Shown here: positions 1 to 12,700 of the stretch, in pieces
Numbering within the stretch: position 1 is the stretch's first letter
Layout: the number at the start of each line of letters is the position of its first letter
Origin: Monocercomonoides exilis
Lineage: Eukaryota > Preaxostyla > Oxymonadida > Polymastigidae
NCBI GenBank assembly: GCA_001643675.2
Contig: LSRY02000005.1
Coordinates: 1,838,001-1,902,000 of the forward strand
Reading direction: 5' to 3'
DNA: 64,000 bases
Position numbers and translations under genes: made by a program
Notes under the pieces: generated by a model
The model's database searches: none
Told to the model about the DNA's origin: nothing
What the model saw: the letters and a program-made list of their open reading frames with translations, nothing else

Positions 1-3000
1 TTTCAAGAACATTTCACTCAGTTCATCTTCAACTGAGTTTTTGGAGGCATTTCCACTCTTTTATCTTCAAAAATTGTTGAAAGGGAAAATATTGAAAATT
101 GCATTGCTTCTGTTTGCTCATCTCATTTTTCGTCTTTTTGTGTTTCCTCAGCACCTTTCCTCTCTTCACCATCTATCTCCCTTGTATCCCTCTCCAAATT
201 ATCATTTTTCAACATTTCAATAGCAAACGATGCATGCTCGCCTTCAACCACTTCCTCATCCCAAACCACTTGTATGATGAAAAGTTGTTCATTCTCATCA
301 GTCTGTGATGTGTATGATGGAGGGATTATTTCTTCCCTCAATAACCCTTTGGCTTCATTGTCTGCCTCAAACACCTACTTTGTTGGATGTTGTTGAACAA
401 AAAATGTTGAAATAGTTGGAGCTGAAGATGAGAAGAAACATTTAGGGAGGCAGAATGAAACAACCGGTGGACGGAATACTTTCCAATGGTGTGAATGGAA
501 TGGACCGAGGACAACAGGAGAAGCTGATTCCACCACAGATGGGATCTCGAGTGGAGGGGCCATTTTCATGTACAACAAAAAGGATGGAACAATATCGGTC
601 GCTCACTGTTCTTTTAATGGATGTGCGGTATATTATTGTGGAGGCGGAATCATGTGCCATTCAATCAAATCAGTTGATAAAACAAACAATTTATTCAACG
701 CTTGCAATGCTCAAAGCAATGCTGGAGGAGGAATGTATGCTTTTACGATTTCAACGTGTGTTCGGATCAGTGGATGTGAATTCCAGAATTGTAAAGCAAA
801 CAGTCAAGGAGGAGGGCTTTTGCTTCATACTTTTGATGTTTCAGTAACAGGGTGCATTGGAACAGAAAGTGGAGAAGGGGAGAGTGCGTGTGTGTTTGAC
901 TGCAGTTTCACTTCATGCTCGATAACTAATACTTGGGGAGGAGGCATGTACTGTTATGGAGTTCCTTATCAATTCAAAATGAGGAGCATTCAGTTTATTT
1001 CATGCTCAACAGCTGCAAATGGAGGAGGATTATGCTTCAGACCAGAAAAAACAGAAAAGCCTGATGATGGATTCTATTGTTATTTCCTGTTCTTCCATGA
1101 ATGCAAATGCAGAACAACTTCAACACCATATGGACATGATGTGTATTACGTGGACTATTACAGTTCACATTTACACTCAAACCCATTTTATGAATGCTAC
1201 ACCACAAACAGTAATGATAAAAGGATATGTTATGTTTATAACTATTCAAGCTCAGAGAGTTGGGTGTATCAGCACACAGAAAAGAAGGATTGGCTGAAAG
1301 ATAAGACGATATATGTTTCTGTGAATGGGAGTGATGGATACGAGCTTTGCGGGTCAAATGAAACATATCCGTGTTTGACAGTGAAGAAGGCGTTTGAGAT
1401 GTGTGAGGTGCAGATTAGCTTGGCAATCACGCTGCTGGATGGAAATCACACAAGCGAAGCAGCAACGATTGATATTGGAGAAAAGAAGATTTCAGTCATT
1501 GGGAAGGGAAGGATGGAGAGTTCGATTGGAACAGGAGCACTTTCATCTGTTGGAACGCTGTTCAGTGTGACAACAGGCCAACTTGGTTTATTGCACATGA
1601 AGGTTGATTGCAACTCAAATATAAATCCTTCGCCGAGTGTGGTTGTGGTGTCTGATGGGAGTGGGTCACTCTCATTGGAGGATGTTGTGATCACCACGAG
1701 CAAAACAGGAAACTATGTGATGTCGTCGTCAGTGTTTGTGGTGGCGCTGTCACAGCTGTCAATGGTTGATGTGGAGATCATAAATATGAATGTGTCAGAA
1801 CCATTGCTCTCTGAGCCGGATCTATCTTCTTCTTCTTCATTGTCGTCATCTTCCATGTATCTGACAGCCACAGCATCTGGTGATAGCGTGCTGGTGAATG
1901 TGAAAGTGAAGAATGTGAAGTTGACAGAAAGGGATGGGGTGGTTGTGGTGAAGAGTGTGAAGGAAGGAGAGACATTTGTGGTCAAGAATGTGACAATCGA
2001 GGCTTCTGAGTGCATGAATGGGAGTGGTGGTGGGATCAAAGTTGATTTGTTATCGCCAACAAGCAAGCCTCAGATGGAAACAACAAAATTCACCAGATGC
2101 AAATGCAGTGGAAATGGTGGAGTGAAAATGCTGTATCTGAAAGATAACTCGATTGACTTCTCAATTGCATCAGTTGATTTTTCAGGATGTTTTGCTTCAT
2201 TGAGAGGAAATTTTGTGTTTGTAAATGGGAGCAATTCTGCAAACTGGGAAATAACAACAGAAAAGCTGAATATCCAGCATGACAGTTCAAGATGCAATGA
2301 GCTAGTTGGATATGATCGGAGTGACTCAACAATGGGACTGTTCCTATTGTTCGTGTATTTGGATTCATATTCAAATGCAGCACATGTGGGAAAGGGGAAG
2401 GATGGGCAGGGTGGATACAACTCGTGGTTCTGTGGGTTTGACTATTATCCGTGTGCCACCATCACGCACGCAGCGCAGGTGAGGTACCCAGATACAAACA
2501 AGAAGATCGAATTGGATTCAGGATTTGAGCAAACTGAGGCAGTTGGAATGACAGATGGCCATGAATGGGAAATTTCAAGTGTAACAAAAGGGATGGAGGT
2601 TGGGGTGAAAGCACCGGAGAATTTTGATTCATCTTGTCTGATTGAGGTGTTGAGCAAATATTCAATGAGAAACATCAAGTTCTGTATTCCATCTATTCTG
2701 TCTGGTGCATCATCATCTCTAATCACATCCAATTCCACACTCCTCGCACACATTGACTGTTCCGTTGTTTGTTCGTCTGAAAAATCATTTGAATTCACTT
2801 TTGTGAATGTGGTTGGGGGGAAAATGAAAGTGGAGAGATTGGTGATTACAGAGATTTTGAAATATGGAGAACATTCACTGATTGAGTTTGGTGCAGGGGT
2901 GGAATCAGTTGTGTTTTGTGGATGTGAGGTGAATAATATTGAGAAGATAAATGGAAATGGAGGATGAATGAGTGGAGTGGTTGGGGCAGAGAGAGATGAG

Positions 3001-6000
3001 GGGCAGAATGGGATAACTGTGATTGAGTCGTATGTTGTGAAGAGGTGAAGGCGTGTTGATGGAAAAGGAGGAGGGATGTGTGTTTGGGTGAAGGGTGAAG
3101 GGAGTGTTGTTGTGAATGGGGGTTGTGTGATTGATGGGTGTGAGGCGATGGGATCAGGGGAGAGTTCAGAAGGAAGAAGCGAAGGGAGAGGTGGAGAGAT
3201 GATGATTGTGATGGAGGGCAGGGATGGTTCATTGAAAATGGAATCTGGAATTCAGAGTTTGTTTGGAGGGAATAACAAAGCTTCATATGGGAATGATGTG
3301 TTTGTTGATTGCTTGAAAGAGGAGTTATGTTGGAGTCGAAAGTTAATGGGAGTTCATTTTCATTTTTTGATTCGAGTGAGATTCCATCAGATGTTGTGAA
3401 GTTGTGTGGGAGTGAAGATGGGAGAGAAGGTGAAGTCATTCCGCTGTTTGTGTATTTGTGTTCAATTGGCTCGAAGTTGAGAGTTGATGGGAGAGGAAAG
3501 AGGGCATTGGATCACAGTCATTGTGGATTTGAGGAGTTTGGGTGTTTGACGATTGACTATTGTGTGACCAGTCGAGTTAAGGAAAACATGCAGACAGTTA
3601 AGGTTTCTTCTGAATCATCAATTAAAAGTGAAATGAAAGTACTTTCATTTGATGTGAATTTGACAGGAAAAGAAGAACAATCGGGAAAGAAGATGAAAGT
3701 TGAGGTGAAGGATGGAGGAGAAATAAATCAATATTGGCTTTTTGAGTGCACAAAATCACTTGAGATGAGATATTTATCATTTGTGCTGAATGAAGAAATG
3801 AATGGGAAGAGAAGTTCATTCATCCACCCCTCATCATCAACCATCACAATAACGAGCTGTTCACTCTCATTTGCAAATGATGAATTGATTGGATACAATG
3901 TGATTTGTGTTGAAGGAGGAGGCCCGATTGTGAATGGATTTGTGATGGAATGGGGAGTGAGAATGAATGGGAAATCGCCAATTGTTGTTTCGAATGGAGT
4001 GACATTGGAGATGAATCACAGCCGAATGAGTGGAGTGAAAGTTGTTGATGGAAGTGGGGAGGAGGAGGAGGATGTTTGAATGTGGAAATGGGTGTGAATG
4101 GGATTGTGAATATTGAGGAATGCAATTTGTCAGCATTGTGCCAAGGGGGAAGTGGGATGAAAGGGGGAGGAATGAAGATATCAGTGGGGAAGGGAGGGAG
4201 GTTGGAAATGAAAAATGTGAAATATTCAGGATGTGAGAACCAAGAGAGGATGTTGAGGATGGAGGGAGAGGAATGGGGGGAGGGATGTTTGTGAAGCTGG
4301 CAGATGAGATGGGAACATTTGTGATGGAGGGGATGATATGAAAGGGATGTGATGGGTGGAAAGGGAAGAATGTGTTTGTGTCAGGATGGGATCTGAGAAA
4401 GATTGTGAGTGAGGATCACCCGAAATGGGAGATGAGTTTAGAGGAGTTGGGATCATTGGATGAGTTGTGTGGGCGGGAGAGGATGACAACAGGAGAAGAA
4501 TATGTGATTTTACTGGTTGTGTATTTGTGGAGCAACTGGAGTGGGAATGGGTTTGTTTCGAAAGAAAATGGAGGAGACTTCAGTAGGTGTGGGTATTCAG
4601 AAGCACCATGCTCATCGATTGACCACTTGATATCACTTCGATATTCAACACTTGGAAGAAGGGGAGACGCATATTGCCATTGTGGGATCAGGGATGCTGG
4701 TTCATTCCATATCATTTTCATCTTCATCTTCATTTTCATTTTCTTCATCATCAATATCAGAGTCACCAAAAGTGGTAATTGAAGGAACAAAGAAAGGGAC
4801 AGGAGTGACGATCAGTGACGAAGATGAGAATGAATTGTCTGATGGTTCAATGATCTCCTCGAATGTGAGTCTATCATTTGTGAATGTGTCATTCACCAAG
4901 CCAGCCATCACAACCCATCATTCAGTGTTGATTGAATCCTCTGGAGCAAACACATTATTGTCAGTTTCAGATTGTTCATTTGGCCCAGGGAGAGGGGTGG
5001 CAGAAAGTTTTGGATATTGTGTGATGAGAGTGAATGGGGGGAGTGTTGTGATTGAGAGGTGTTCGTTGAGTTTGATTTCAGAGTTGAAAGGGTTGATTGC
5101 GTTCAGCCCAAGTGCAGGTGAGGTGACACTTCAGAATGTGAACATTTCATTTGCCGATGTGACAGAAAGAAGTCTGATTTCGATGATAGATGAGGATAAC
5201 AAAATGAATGGAGAAAAGAAGGTGTTTTCAAATGGGAACGGACCAGTTCTGAGGGTTGTTGGGTGTTCATTTGCGAACATCACAAACGAAGGGATTGGAG
5301 CGAGTGTTATTGATGTGGGATCATTTGAGGATGGGGTGGAGTGTGTGATGGATGAGTGTTCGATGTCAAGTTGCAAGAGCGGTTTGAGTGATGAAGGAGG
5401 GGAAATGAGAGTGGTGCTGAAGAGTGGGGAGTCAGCGTTGAAAGTGAATGGGAGCTCGTTTTCGATGTGCAAGTGCTCGAGTGAGACAGGGTGTGGAGGA
5501 GGACTGTTTATTGATGGAGCAGATCCCAATACCAATTATGCTGATGAAAGTCAAATTCCGCCTCTGAATTTCAAGATTGCGAACATCCGATTCATGATGA
5601 ATGATGCGTTTGTGGGGAAGGATGTGTTCATCAAGAGCCACTCGATTGGGAAGCAGATCAATAAAACGCTGTTTATACTGGACTTCAACCAGGGGATGCT
5701 TAAGTGGAAGGATTTGATGTGTGGGAGCGATAGAGAAGGGAAAGTTGATGTTCACCTGATGCCGCTGATCGCATTCTATTATTCTTCACAGGTGTTTGTG
5801 TGTGTGAATGGGAGTGACAGCAGGCAGTGTGGAGCACAGAGCAATCCGTGTGAGAGCATTGGGAATGCTGTGCAGCACATCGAACGAAGTGTTGTGAATA
5901 TGATTCTTATTGATGGGGAAGGGATGATGGGAGAGGGATGTGTGATTGGGGATGTGAAGGTGGTGTCGATTCGGAGAGAGAAGGCGACAATCCATTTTTG

Positions 6001-8782
6001 TGGGAAGATGGGGGAAAGAGGAGAGGAGAGGAGCATGATGGTGTTTGTGAATGAATGTGTTGTGGAGAGGTGCCAGTTTGTGTTTGGAGAGGGATTTGAA
6101 GGGGTTGAGGAGAGTGTTTTGAAAGAGAAGGATGGAAGATTGGAGATTTCAGAGTGTCTTTTCAGCTCGTCAACAATGGATCTGGTGATGGAGAGCATGA
6201 TTCTTGATGTGGAGAGTGGAGAGGTGAAGATGTGCGAAACGTTGTTCAGTGGAATTCATTCAGCTGTGCCACTTCTGTCGTTCTGTGGAGAATCGTGTGT
6301 GTCAATTGCTGAGACACGAATATTGAATATCGAGTGTGAGGGAGAAGTTGTGAGAGTTGGGGGAAAAGCGAAGGCAGAGATGAAGGAAGTGAAGTTTGAG
6401 AATATGTCAGTGGCTTCTGAAGGAAGCGTGATGAAGATGGATGGAGCTGAAAGGGGGTTGAGTGTGCTGAACTGTTCCTTTGCGAAATGCTGGAGCACAA
6501 ACAAGAGAGGAAGGGTGATGAGGATATGTGAGTGTGTGGATGTGAGTGTTGGATCGTGTGTGTTTGATGGAGAGGAAGGAGAGGAAAGAGAAGAAAGAGA
6601 AGGAAAGGATGAGAATGAGGATGATGGAAGAGGCGAAGAGTTTTGCAGATGGGATGGATCTGTTGTGGATGTTGTGAAGAGTTCAGTGATAATGAAAGAT
6701 ACAACAATCACAAATTCAGCCGAAGGTGGAATAACAATGAGTGGAGGAAATGTGATAATTGAGAAAGGAGAGTTCATGAATAACAATCCTTCAATTGAAG
6801 AATATCCATCATTGAGAAGGAATATCATCTGTTCAGATTCAGAAATATTGAATATGATGAGTTTGAAAGGAGGAGATGGATTGAAGGATAATACTTCACT
6901 TTGGATATTGAATGAAGGGTGCAATTTTGAAGGGATTGTTTCTGAGAGGGATTCATCATTCTTCATTCCTGTTCTGGAAAGTGTGGAAGCAAAAGAAATA
7001 ACAGATAGAATGAAGCTGATATTCAAAGGGATGCTTCTTGTTCCATGCAATCTGTCATTCTCAGTTGTGAAGAGGAAAGGAGAAGAGAAAGAGATTGAAA
7101 AATATGATTTTGATGGAAATGGGTTTTTATCAGAAACAGAAGTTGAAGGAAGTGTGGCAAAGGATCTAATCAGCAATTGTGGAGATGAAATCGAGGTGAG
7201 CGTGTGCATTCTGTTTGGGAATGCAGAATCGCCTTCATCAACAAATTCATTCATTCTGAAGAACAGAAGCGAGGTTGAGCCAAAAGGAGATGAAAGAAAT
7301 GTTGAAGGAGGAAAAGAAGGAAAATCGATATGGCCTCTAATTGTTGTTATATTGGCTGTGTTGTTCTTGATTGTCCTCATTGGATTTATTTTATTTGTTG
7401 TTCGATGGAAAAAGGCAAAGGAAAGGACAGAGGAATTGGAGGAGATTGTAAAAGATACAGTGAAAAAAGATCCGAAGCTGATTGAGATGGTGACGATGGA
7501 GATGTCACCAGAGGCGCAGTGGAGAAGAGCAGAAAGAGAGGCAGAGAAAAAGAACGAAGAGAAGATAAAGAAAAGAATAAATGGAAAGGAGATGGTGCAT
7601 TCAGAATCTGAAGAGTATTTGCTGGCTGAGAATGGATCGACTGAATACATTCTGGGAAAAGATTCAGACAAGATTCCTGATTGGATGCTGGAAAAGGTTG
7701 AAGAAGAGGAAATTAGAAAGCAGACTCCATCACCATCCATTTCATCCACTTCAACAACGGACACAACTGATTCAGATTCAACATTTGTTCGGGGTGAGGA
7801 TCTGTGCCCAACCACCTCTTCGATGTCGAATCTGGTGGATGCAATGGCCTGTTCATCTCCTCATGAGAAGCTGATTGTTGACTTGAGGGATTCTTTGTTC
7901 ATGCTCCTGCATGTGAGGAACGAGAAAAAGGAAATGGCAATTGGGAGTTTGCAAGAGAGGGAGCAAACAGCTGCCCAGATCCTGTTCTGGGTGGCCAACC
8001 TTGCTCTCCACTCATTTGATGAAATGGAAAATGAGCTTTCCTCTTTGGCCAACTTGAGTCCCCACCTTGTGATATTTTCAGGACACATGGTTATTTGCAT
8101 TGCGGTGCATTCTGACTTCTTGTCGGATGATGATTCTGATTCATCGTCGATCTCATCATCAACGGTTGTGACATCTGCCAGTGGTGATGATGAGGAGGAT
8201 TCTCTGCCTTCTTCAGCATTTGAGGATGACGAGGACAATCGATATGAGTGCCTGAGGTGGAAGGCGCCTGAGCTGCAGATGAACAAGAAGATGGAGCCAA
8301 CAAAGGAGTCAGTGGCATTCTCGATTGGGATGATGCTGTGGGAGTGTCTGATCCTTCAAATCCCATTTGGAGGGTATCCTGCAGAGGTGGCAGGAGGTAA
8401 GATCTTAGATGGGGAGAGGCCAAACATGACAGCTCTTGTTGAAGAAAGTGGGTTTGGAGAGCTTGTGAAAAATTGCTGGCAATCGCAGTGTACAATTCGC
8501 ATTTCTTTGGATGATTTGTGAAGAGAACAATTTCTGAACTTTCCAGCTGGAACAATGATTCGAACGATGTCAGATGCGATTGAGGATGAGGATGGCACAG
8601 AAAATGAAAAGAACAAGACAGATGATGAAGCACTATTGATATCTGGATCGTATGTGGCATTTTCAGGGAATTCATCAAAAAAAAATGAAAGATGCGAGAA
8701 AGCCACTCGATCAGAAAAAGTAAGAAATGACTGTGGAAACAGAATATGTTCAAATGAAGAATGCAATATGAGATGCGATTAA
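1..8782 (+). pseudogene. Broken beta-helix surface protein gene with TM segment and kinase-like tail (5' end outside window)
   Basis: I read this as one gene broken many times. The coding frame runs from the window edge through 568-2967, 3049-about 3325, about 3325-4065, 4065-4255, 4255-4650, 4650-8521 and on to 8782. It shifts frame near 3325, 4065, 4255 (each like a one-base loss) and 4650 (like a one-base gain). In-frame TGA codons lie at 34, 394, 2965, 3046, 4339 and 8519. The product is built of short Cys/Gly-rich strands such as GGGMYCYG and CSFTSC, typical of a right-handed parallel beta-helix. Repeated modules open with a VSVNGSD...CG...PC motif (near 1315 and 5795, with looser forms near 2350 and 4510). 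A single transmembrane segment (about 7327-7400) precedes a basic stop-transfer KKAK. After it come a linker and a degenerate kinase-like region. I infer a type I surface protein. Length and layout match multi-copy oxymonad genes. Decay explains the breaks better than introns, because matching frames lie directly against each other at the shifts. Confidence 0.75.
7855..8782 (+). other. Degenerate protein-kinase-like C-terminal region of the beta-helix gene
   Basis: After the transmembrane segment the product has an acidic/Ser linker and then a stretch like the last part of a protein kinase fold. RWKAPEL resembles the APE motif at the end of the activation segment. SIGMMLWECL followed by IPFG resembles subdomain IX. 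GERPNMTALVEE and VKNCW resemble subdomains X-XI. I see no VAIK lysine, no HRD and no DFG; an acidic Ser-rich insert near 8125-8225 sits where they would be expected. The part kept matches the tail of a tyrosine-kinase-like fold, so it is probably a pseudokinase or scaffold. An in-frame TGA at 8519-8521 interrupts this region. The same frame stays open for 86 more codons to the TAA or equivalent stop at 8780-8782. Confidence 0.6.
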
Positions 8783-9798
8783 ATGAGTGGTGATTTTTGA
8801 ATGGAAATAATAAACATTTTCACCGTTTTCAAAAAGCTGCATGCTTTTATTAATGTTTGTATGTATGTGTTTGAAACGAAATTTTCTTTTCGATCAGAAT
8901 ATAAAATTTTTTGAGAATGGGGAAAAAAACAGTTGAAATCAATTTCTCTTCGCTGAGTTATAATACACTTTTGTCATTATCTTTTTTCTTTTGAATTTGA
9001 ATTTATTTTTAAGAAAAGAAACACAATTGGATTAAAAATTCAACAGAAATAAAAAATTTCATTTCACAAAAACATGTGAATTATTCTTTCTTATTGATTA
9101 TCATAAAGACGAATGAAAGAAATCAAATATTTCTTGAAACAACGAAAGAATTGTTCTAGCAATGGTGAAATTTTGGCACATATGTAAATGTTGACTTTTC
9201 AAATGCATTGTGACGCTAATTATTAAAAGTTAATTTGGTGTTTGATTTTCCAAAAAATCAAAACAATATAGTTATAGCCTCTGATAATTTCACTTAAAAA
9301 AAGGAAAAAAAAAATCAATGTGAAAAACTGCATGGTGATTCCACTTCATTTTCAATCATTCGCATAGAAATATATCATTTACAAAAAATTTTCAAAAAAT
9401 GAATCAAAATAAATACTTGGGACAGAATTTTTTCATTTATGAAAAATTCAATGACTTGTTCCATCCTTTTTCTGCAATCGTATAATTACAAAACTGACAT
9501 TGCAGTGCTATATTGAATATTGAACAATAAAAAAATTGCGAAAAATCTTGAAACAACTGTATGGAACAAAATTCATAACACACAAAATTTCTTCCCATTT
9601 CACATTCTCGATGAACTCTATAAAGGGAATGATCATAAAGAAAACTGCAAAATAAATCAATCAATGTTTATATTTTTAATGTTTTCATTGATGCGATTGT
9701 CGAAATCGATCTGTGATTTTCGTTGGAAAACAATATTAATAATTTTCAGATCATAAATACCAACCAGCAGTTTTAAAAAAACGGTGCAGTGAAATCAA
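8783..9798. other. AT-rich spacer
   Basis: This spacer separates the broken beta-helix gene from the epimerase-like gene. It holds an AATAAA-like hexamer near 8807, which could serve the upstream gene, and many short A and T runs. Short open stretches are frequent but none shows biased composition or a recognisable motif. Confidence 0.5.
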
Positions 9799-12700
9799 AT
9801 GGACAATTATTTGCAAAGTTTCAATTTCAGTAAAGACTTGATTATGAATGAAGAACTTTTGAGTCAATTCATCAAAGCATTTGGAGAGCATCCGCAGAAT
9901 TATTTATCTTTGCCATTTCCAGTTCAATTAAGGTTTGCTCCAAATTTATACTTTTGCTATTATTAAAATGTTATTTATTTGCATTGGAATCCAAACTTCG
10001 AAGAGAAACTTCGTTTTTGCCGGCATTTGCATCGAAGCCAAGAAATGTTATTCTTGTGGATTGCTTCATCGATGCAATGTTTTCGAAAATCAAATCAAAT
10101 GATATTTCATCTAATAGAACAATAGATTCCCGTGGTGCTTTGGAAAAGGAGTATTTTGAAAGAGCTTTGATATTGGTCCAGAGTCATTTTCCGCGCAAAA
10201 AACTTGAGTCTTCATTCAAAATATTCACTCAAAATAAACTTCCAGTGGTTTCGTTTTTATCATTTATTTAGATTTATTTTTGATATTTTTGAAATATTTG
10301 AAAGCAAAAGATAGAGATTTCAAAAGAACTTTTTTTGTTAGCTGCAATTTTGATAGTCCTAGAAGTTAATTCCCTAACAGCTTCTATTTGTTCTATAAAG
10401 GATATGCTACTGAGCGCAATAGTTTGTATTTATTGTTTCATACTATTTTTTTTTTAAATAGTTTTGTGAATTATTGAATGAATTTTATAATTTGATATTT
10501 AAATTTGCACAACCTCAAATTTTAACTAAAGCCAATATCTCGTCAAAGAGAAGGGCTCATTCCGTATTTGGATGCGCTTTTTGTTGGGTGCCAAAATGCT
10601 ATTGTTCATCTTCCATCATTTGAGGCATCACGAAGCGAAAACTCATATCCTCTTATTTTCCCACTCACAGAAAATATCCTTCGTTGCGGGGCGCAATGCA
10701 GATGTGACAAATTGAACAAAGGAAATTCATGTGAGGCTCCGTTGAGCGACGGAAAGAATGCAACTGGCAGATGGTTGTTCAAGATTAAAAAAGAGTCTGA
10801 ACTGCCGAAGGATGAAATTGAAAAGCTTAGAATTGTTCAATTTAGTGCAGAGCTTACGTTCCTTCTTGTTAAATATGTATGTTCTTCTTTTGTGAATAAT
10901 TATGTGATAGTTATTTTGTGATTATCGAACTTTATAATTATAATTATTATTTATTTTTGGGAAATGTGAAGAACTTGCATCAAAATCATTACCCCACCTT
11001 TCTCCTGAATGAGATGACGCATCCAGGCACACTGACTGAGCAGAACACACAAAGCGTAGGAGGAATGGAAGTCATATGGGAAGCGGTTGAGGAAATGAAG
11101 AAGAAAATCAAAGTTGCAGAATCTTCATTGGAAGAGAAGGAAAACAAAGCAAAAGAAGGAGACGAAAAGGGCTGCATCACAACGATTGAAGCTGTAAAGG
11201 CTGCGTATCCATCGCTTGCATCATTGATTGACGAGCTTATTGAGCAATATCTTGTGAACGATGGAAAATCGCCTTCAGAGTCTTCTTCTCTTTCGTCTTC
11301 GTTGGATCTGATCAACCCGTTCATCTACTGCATGAAGAACTGCGCATGCGATGCGTGGCTGCCTGTGAATGCGTTGCCCTGGACTGCGGTTGAAAGCGAC
11401 GAAAAAGCAAAAAATGCAATTTGTTCGTGTGAATCAGCCAGAGACTGCGGTGCGACGGAGTTTCATTGGCCAGCCATTCCACAGAAGTCTGAAGAGAAAC
11501 AAGATGAATGCTCTTTCTTCTTTCTGGATGGCACGTGCGTATACAAAGTGGAAGCTCTGAAGGAAGCATGCGATAAATGCACTGAAGAAAAACAGGAGAA
11601 AACGAGTTCAGAAGAGCAAAAACAGAGTTCTTCATGTTGTTGCTCAGAAAATGAAGCCTTCCCTCTTTCATCTGGGATTTGTGTTGCTCCGCTTTCATTG
11701 CTTAAGCTTGTATCTAAAAAGATATCTGAATTTTCCGAATGGAATCAGAAATTAGCTGATATTTCCTCTTCCTCTTCTCCTTCTTCTTCGTCGTCTGCTT
11801 CTTCAGCTTCTTCTTCAACTTCTTCGTTTTCTTCCACTCTCCATTCACACGTTTATTCGCTGTGTCAAACATTAACAAAGGAAGAGCCCGACTTGAACTC
11901 GATCAGATCAGATGTGAATGCACTTTCACATATGTTTGACAAGATTCTTCCATCTGAACGCCAAAAGCCAGGCTTTTTTGATTCGCTAAGAGAACTGCGC
12001 GCAGCTGTGAATGCGCTGCGCTTGCCTTCATGTGTGTGTGCGCGGGGAAACGATTGCAGCGGAAAAGAAGGCGAAGGAAAAGCCGAGAAGGAAGAGAAGG
12101 AGAATGGCAAACAACATGAAAGTGAAGCGATTAAGAAGGGATCGGAGTCGTTGGCCTTCTTGCTCCGCCCCACTCCGCCTCCTTCTTCTTTCCTCCCAGT
12201 TTCGCTTTCTGCATCTTCTTCTCTTAATAGCGAGAGCCTTTCTCTTGCCCAGCCTTCCTCGACTGAGCCGACCAATCCCCCCAAAATCGCTCTTGTGACT
12301 GGCGCAGCTGGCTTCATTGGCGCGTGGGTGTGCCACAGACTTCTGATGAGCGGGGTGGCTGTGATTGCTGCTGACTCGCTGAACGATTTCTATTCGTCGT
12401 CCATCAAGGAGCATGCCATTGCAAGGCTGGAAGAAGTGGCTCGTGCAGTTGGAGGCAAGAGATGGAAGGAAGAGAAAGGAGAAGGAGAAAAGAAAGAGGA
12501 AGCAAGCGAAGACAGTAACGGAACAGAAGTTATATCGCTTTTGACAAATTTTGTGTTCATATACCACGATTTGCGAGACAAAGAAGGATTTCGAGCGAAA
12601 GTTGAAAAAGCATACAGACTAGTAACTGGAGTGAAGTGCCCTGTTTCAGAGGATAAAGCCAGTGGTGATAGCAGCCAGACTCATTCAGAATCGAAAGTCA

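Noticed and set aside
2846-3439. Long minus-strand open frames rich in Ser/Pro/His within the beta-helix gene
   Set aside because: They are antisense shadows of a purine-rich coding strand; composition is low complexity and no start context or domain is seen.
3300-4660. Introns explaining the frame changes of the beta-helix gene
   Set aside because: Matching protein blocks meet within a few bases at each change, leaving no room for an intron.
6256-7815. 519-codon minus-strand open frame
   Set aside because: It lies wholly antisense to the beta-helix coding frame and consists of Ser/Phe/Ile-rich sequence mirroring Glu/Lys/Asn codons.
1-8782. TGA recoded as an amino acid genome-wide
   Set aside because: Other intact-looking frames use TGA as their terminal stop (40678-42192), and spliced genes avoid internal TGA.
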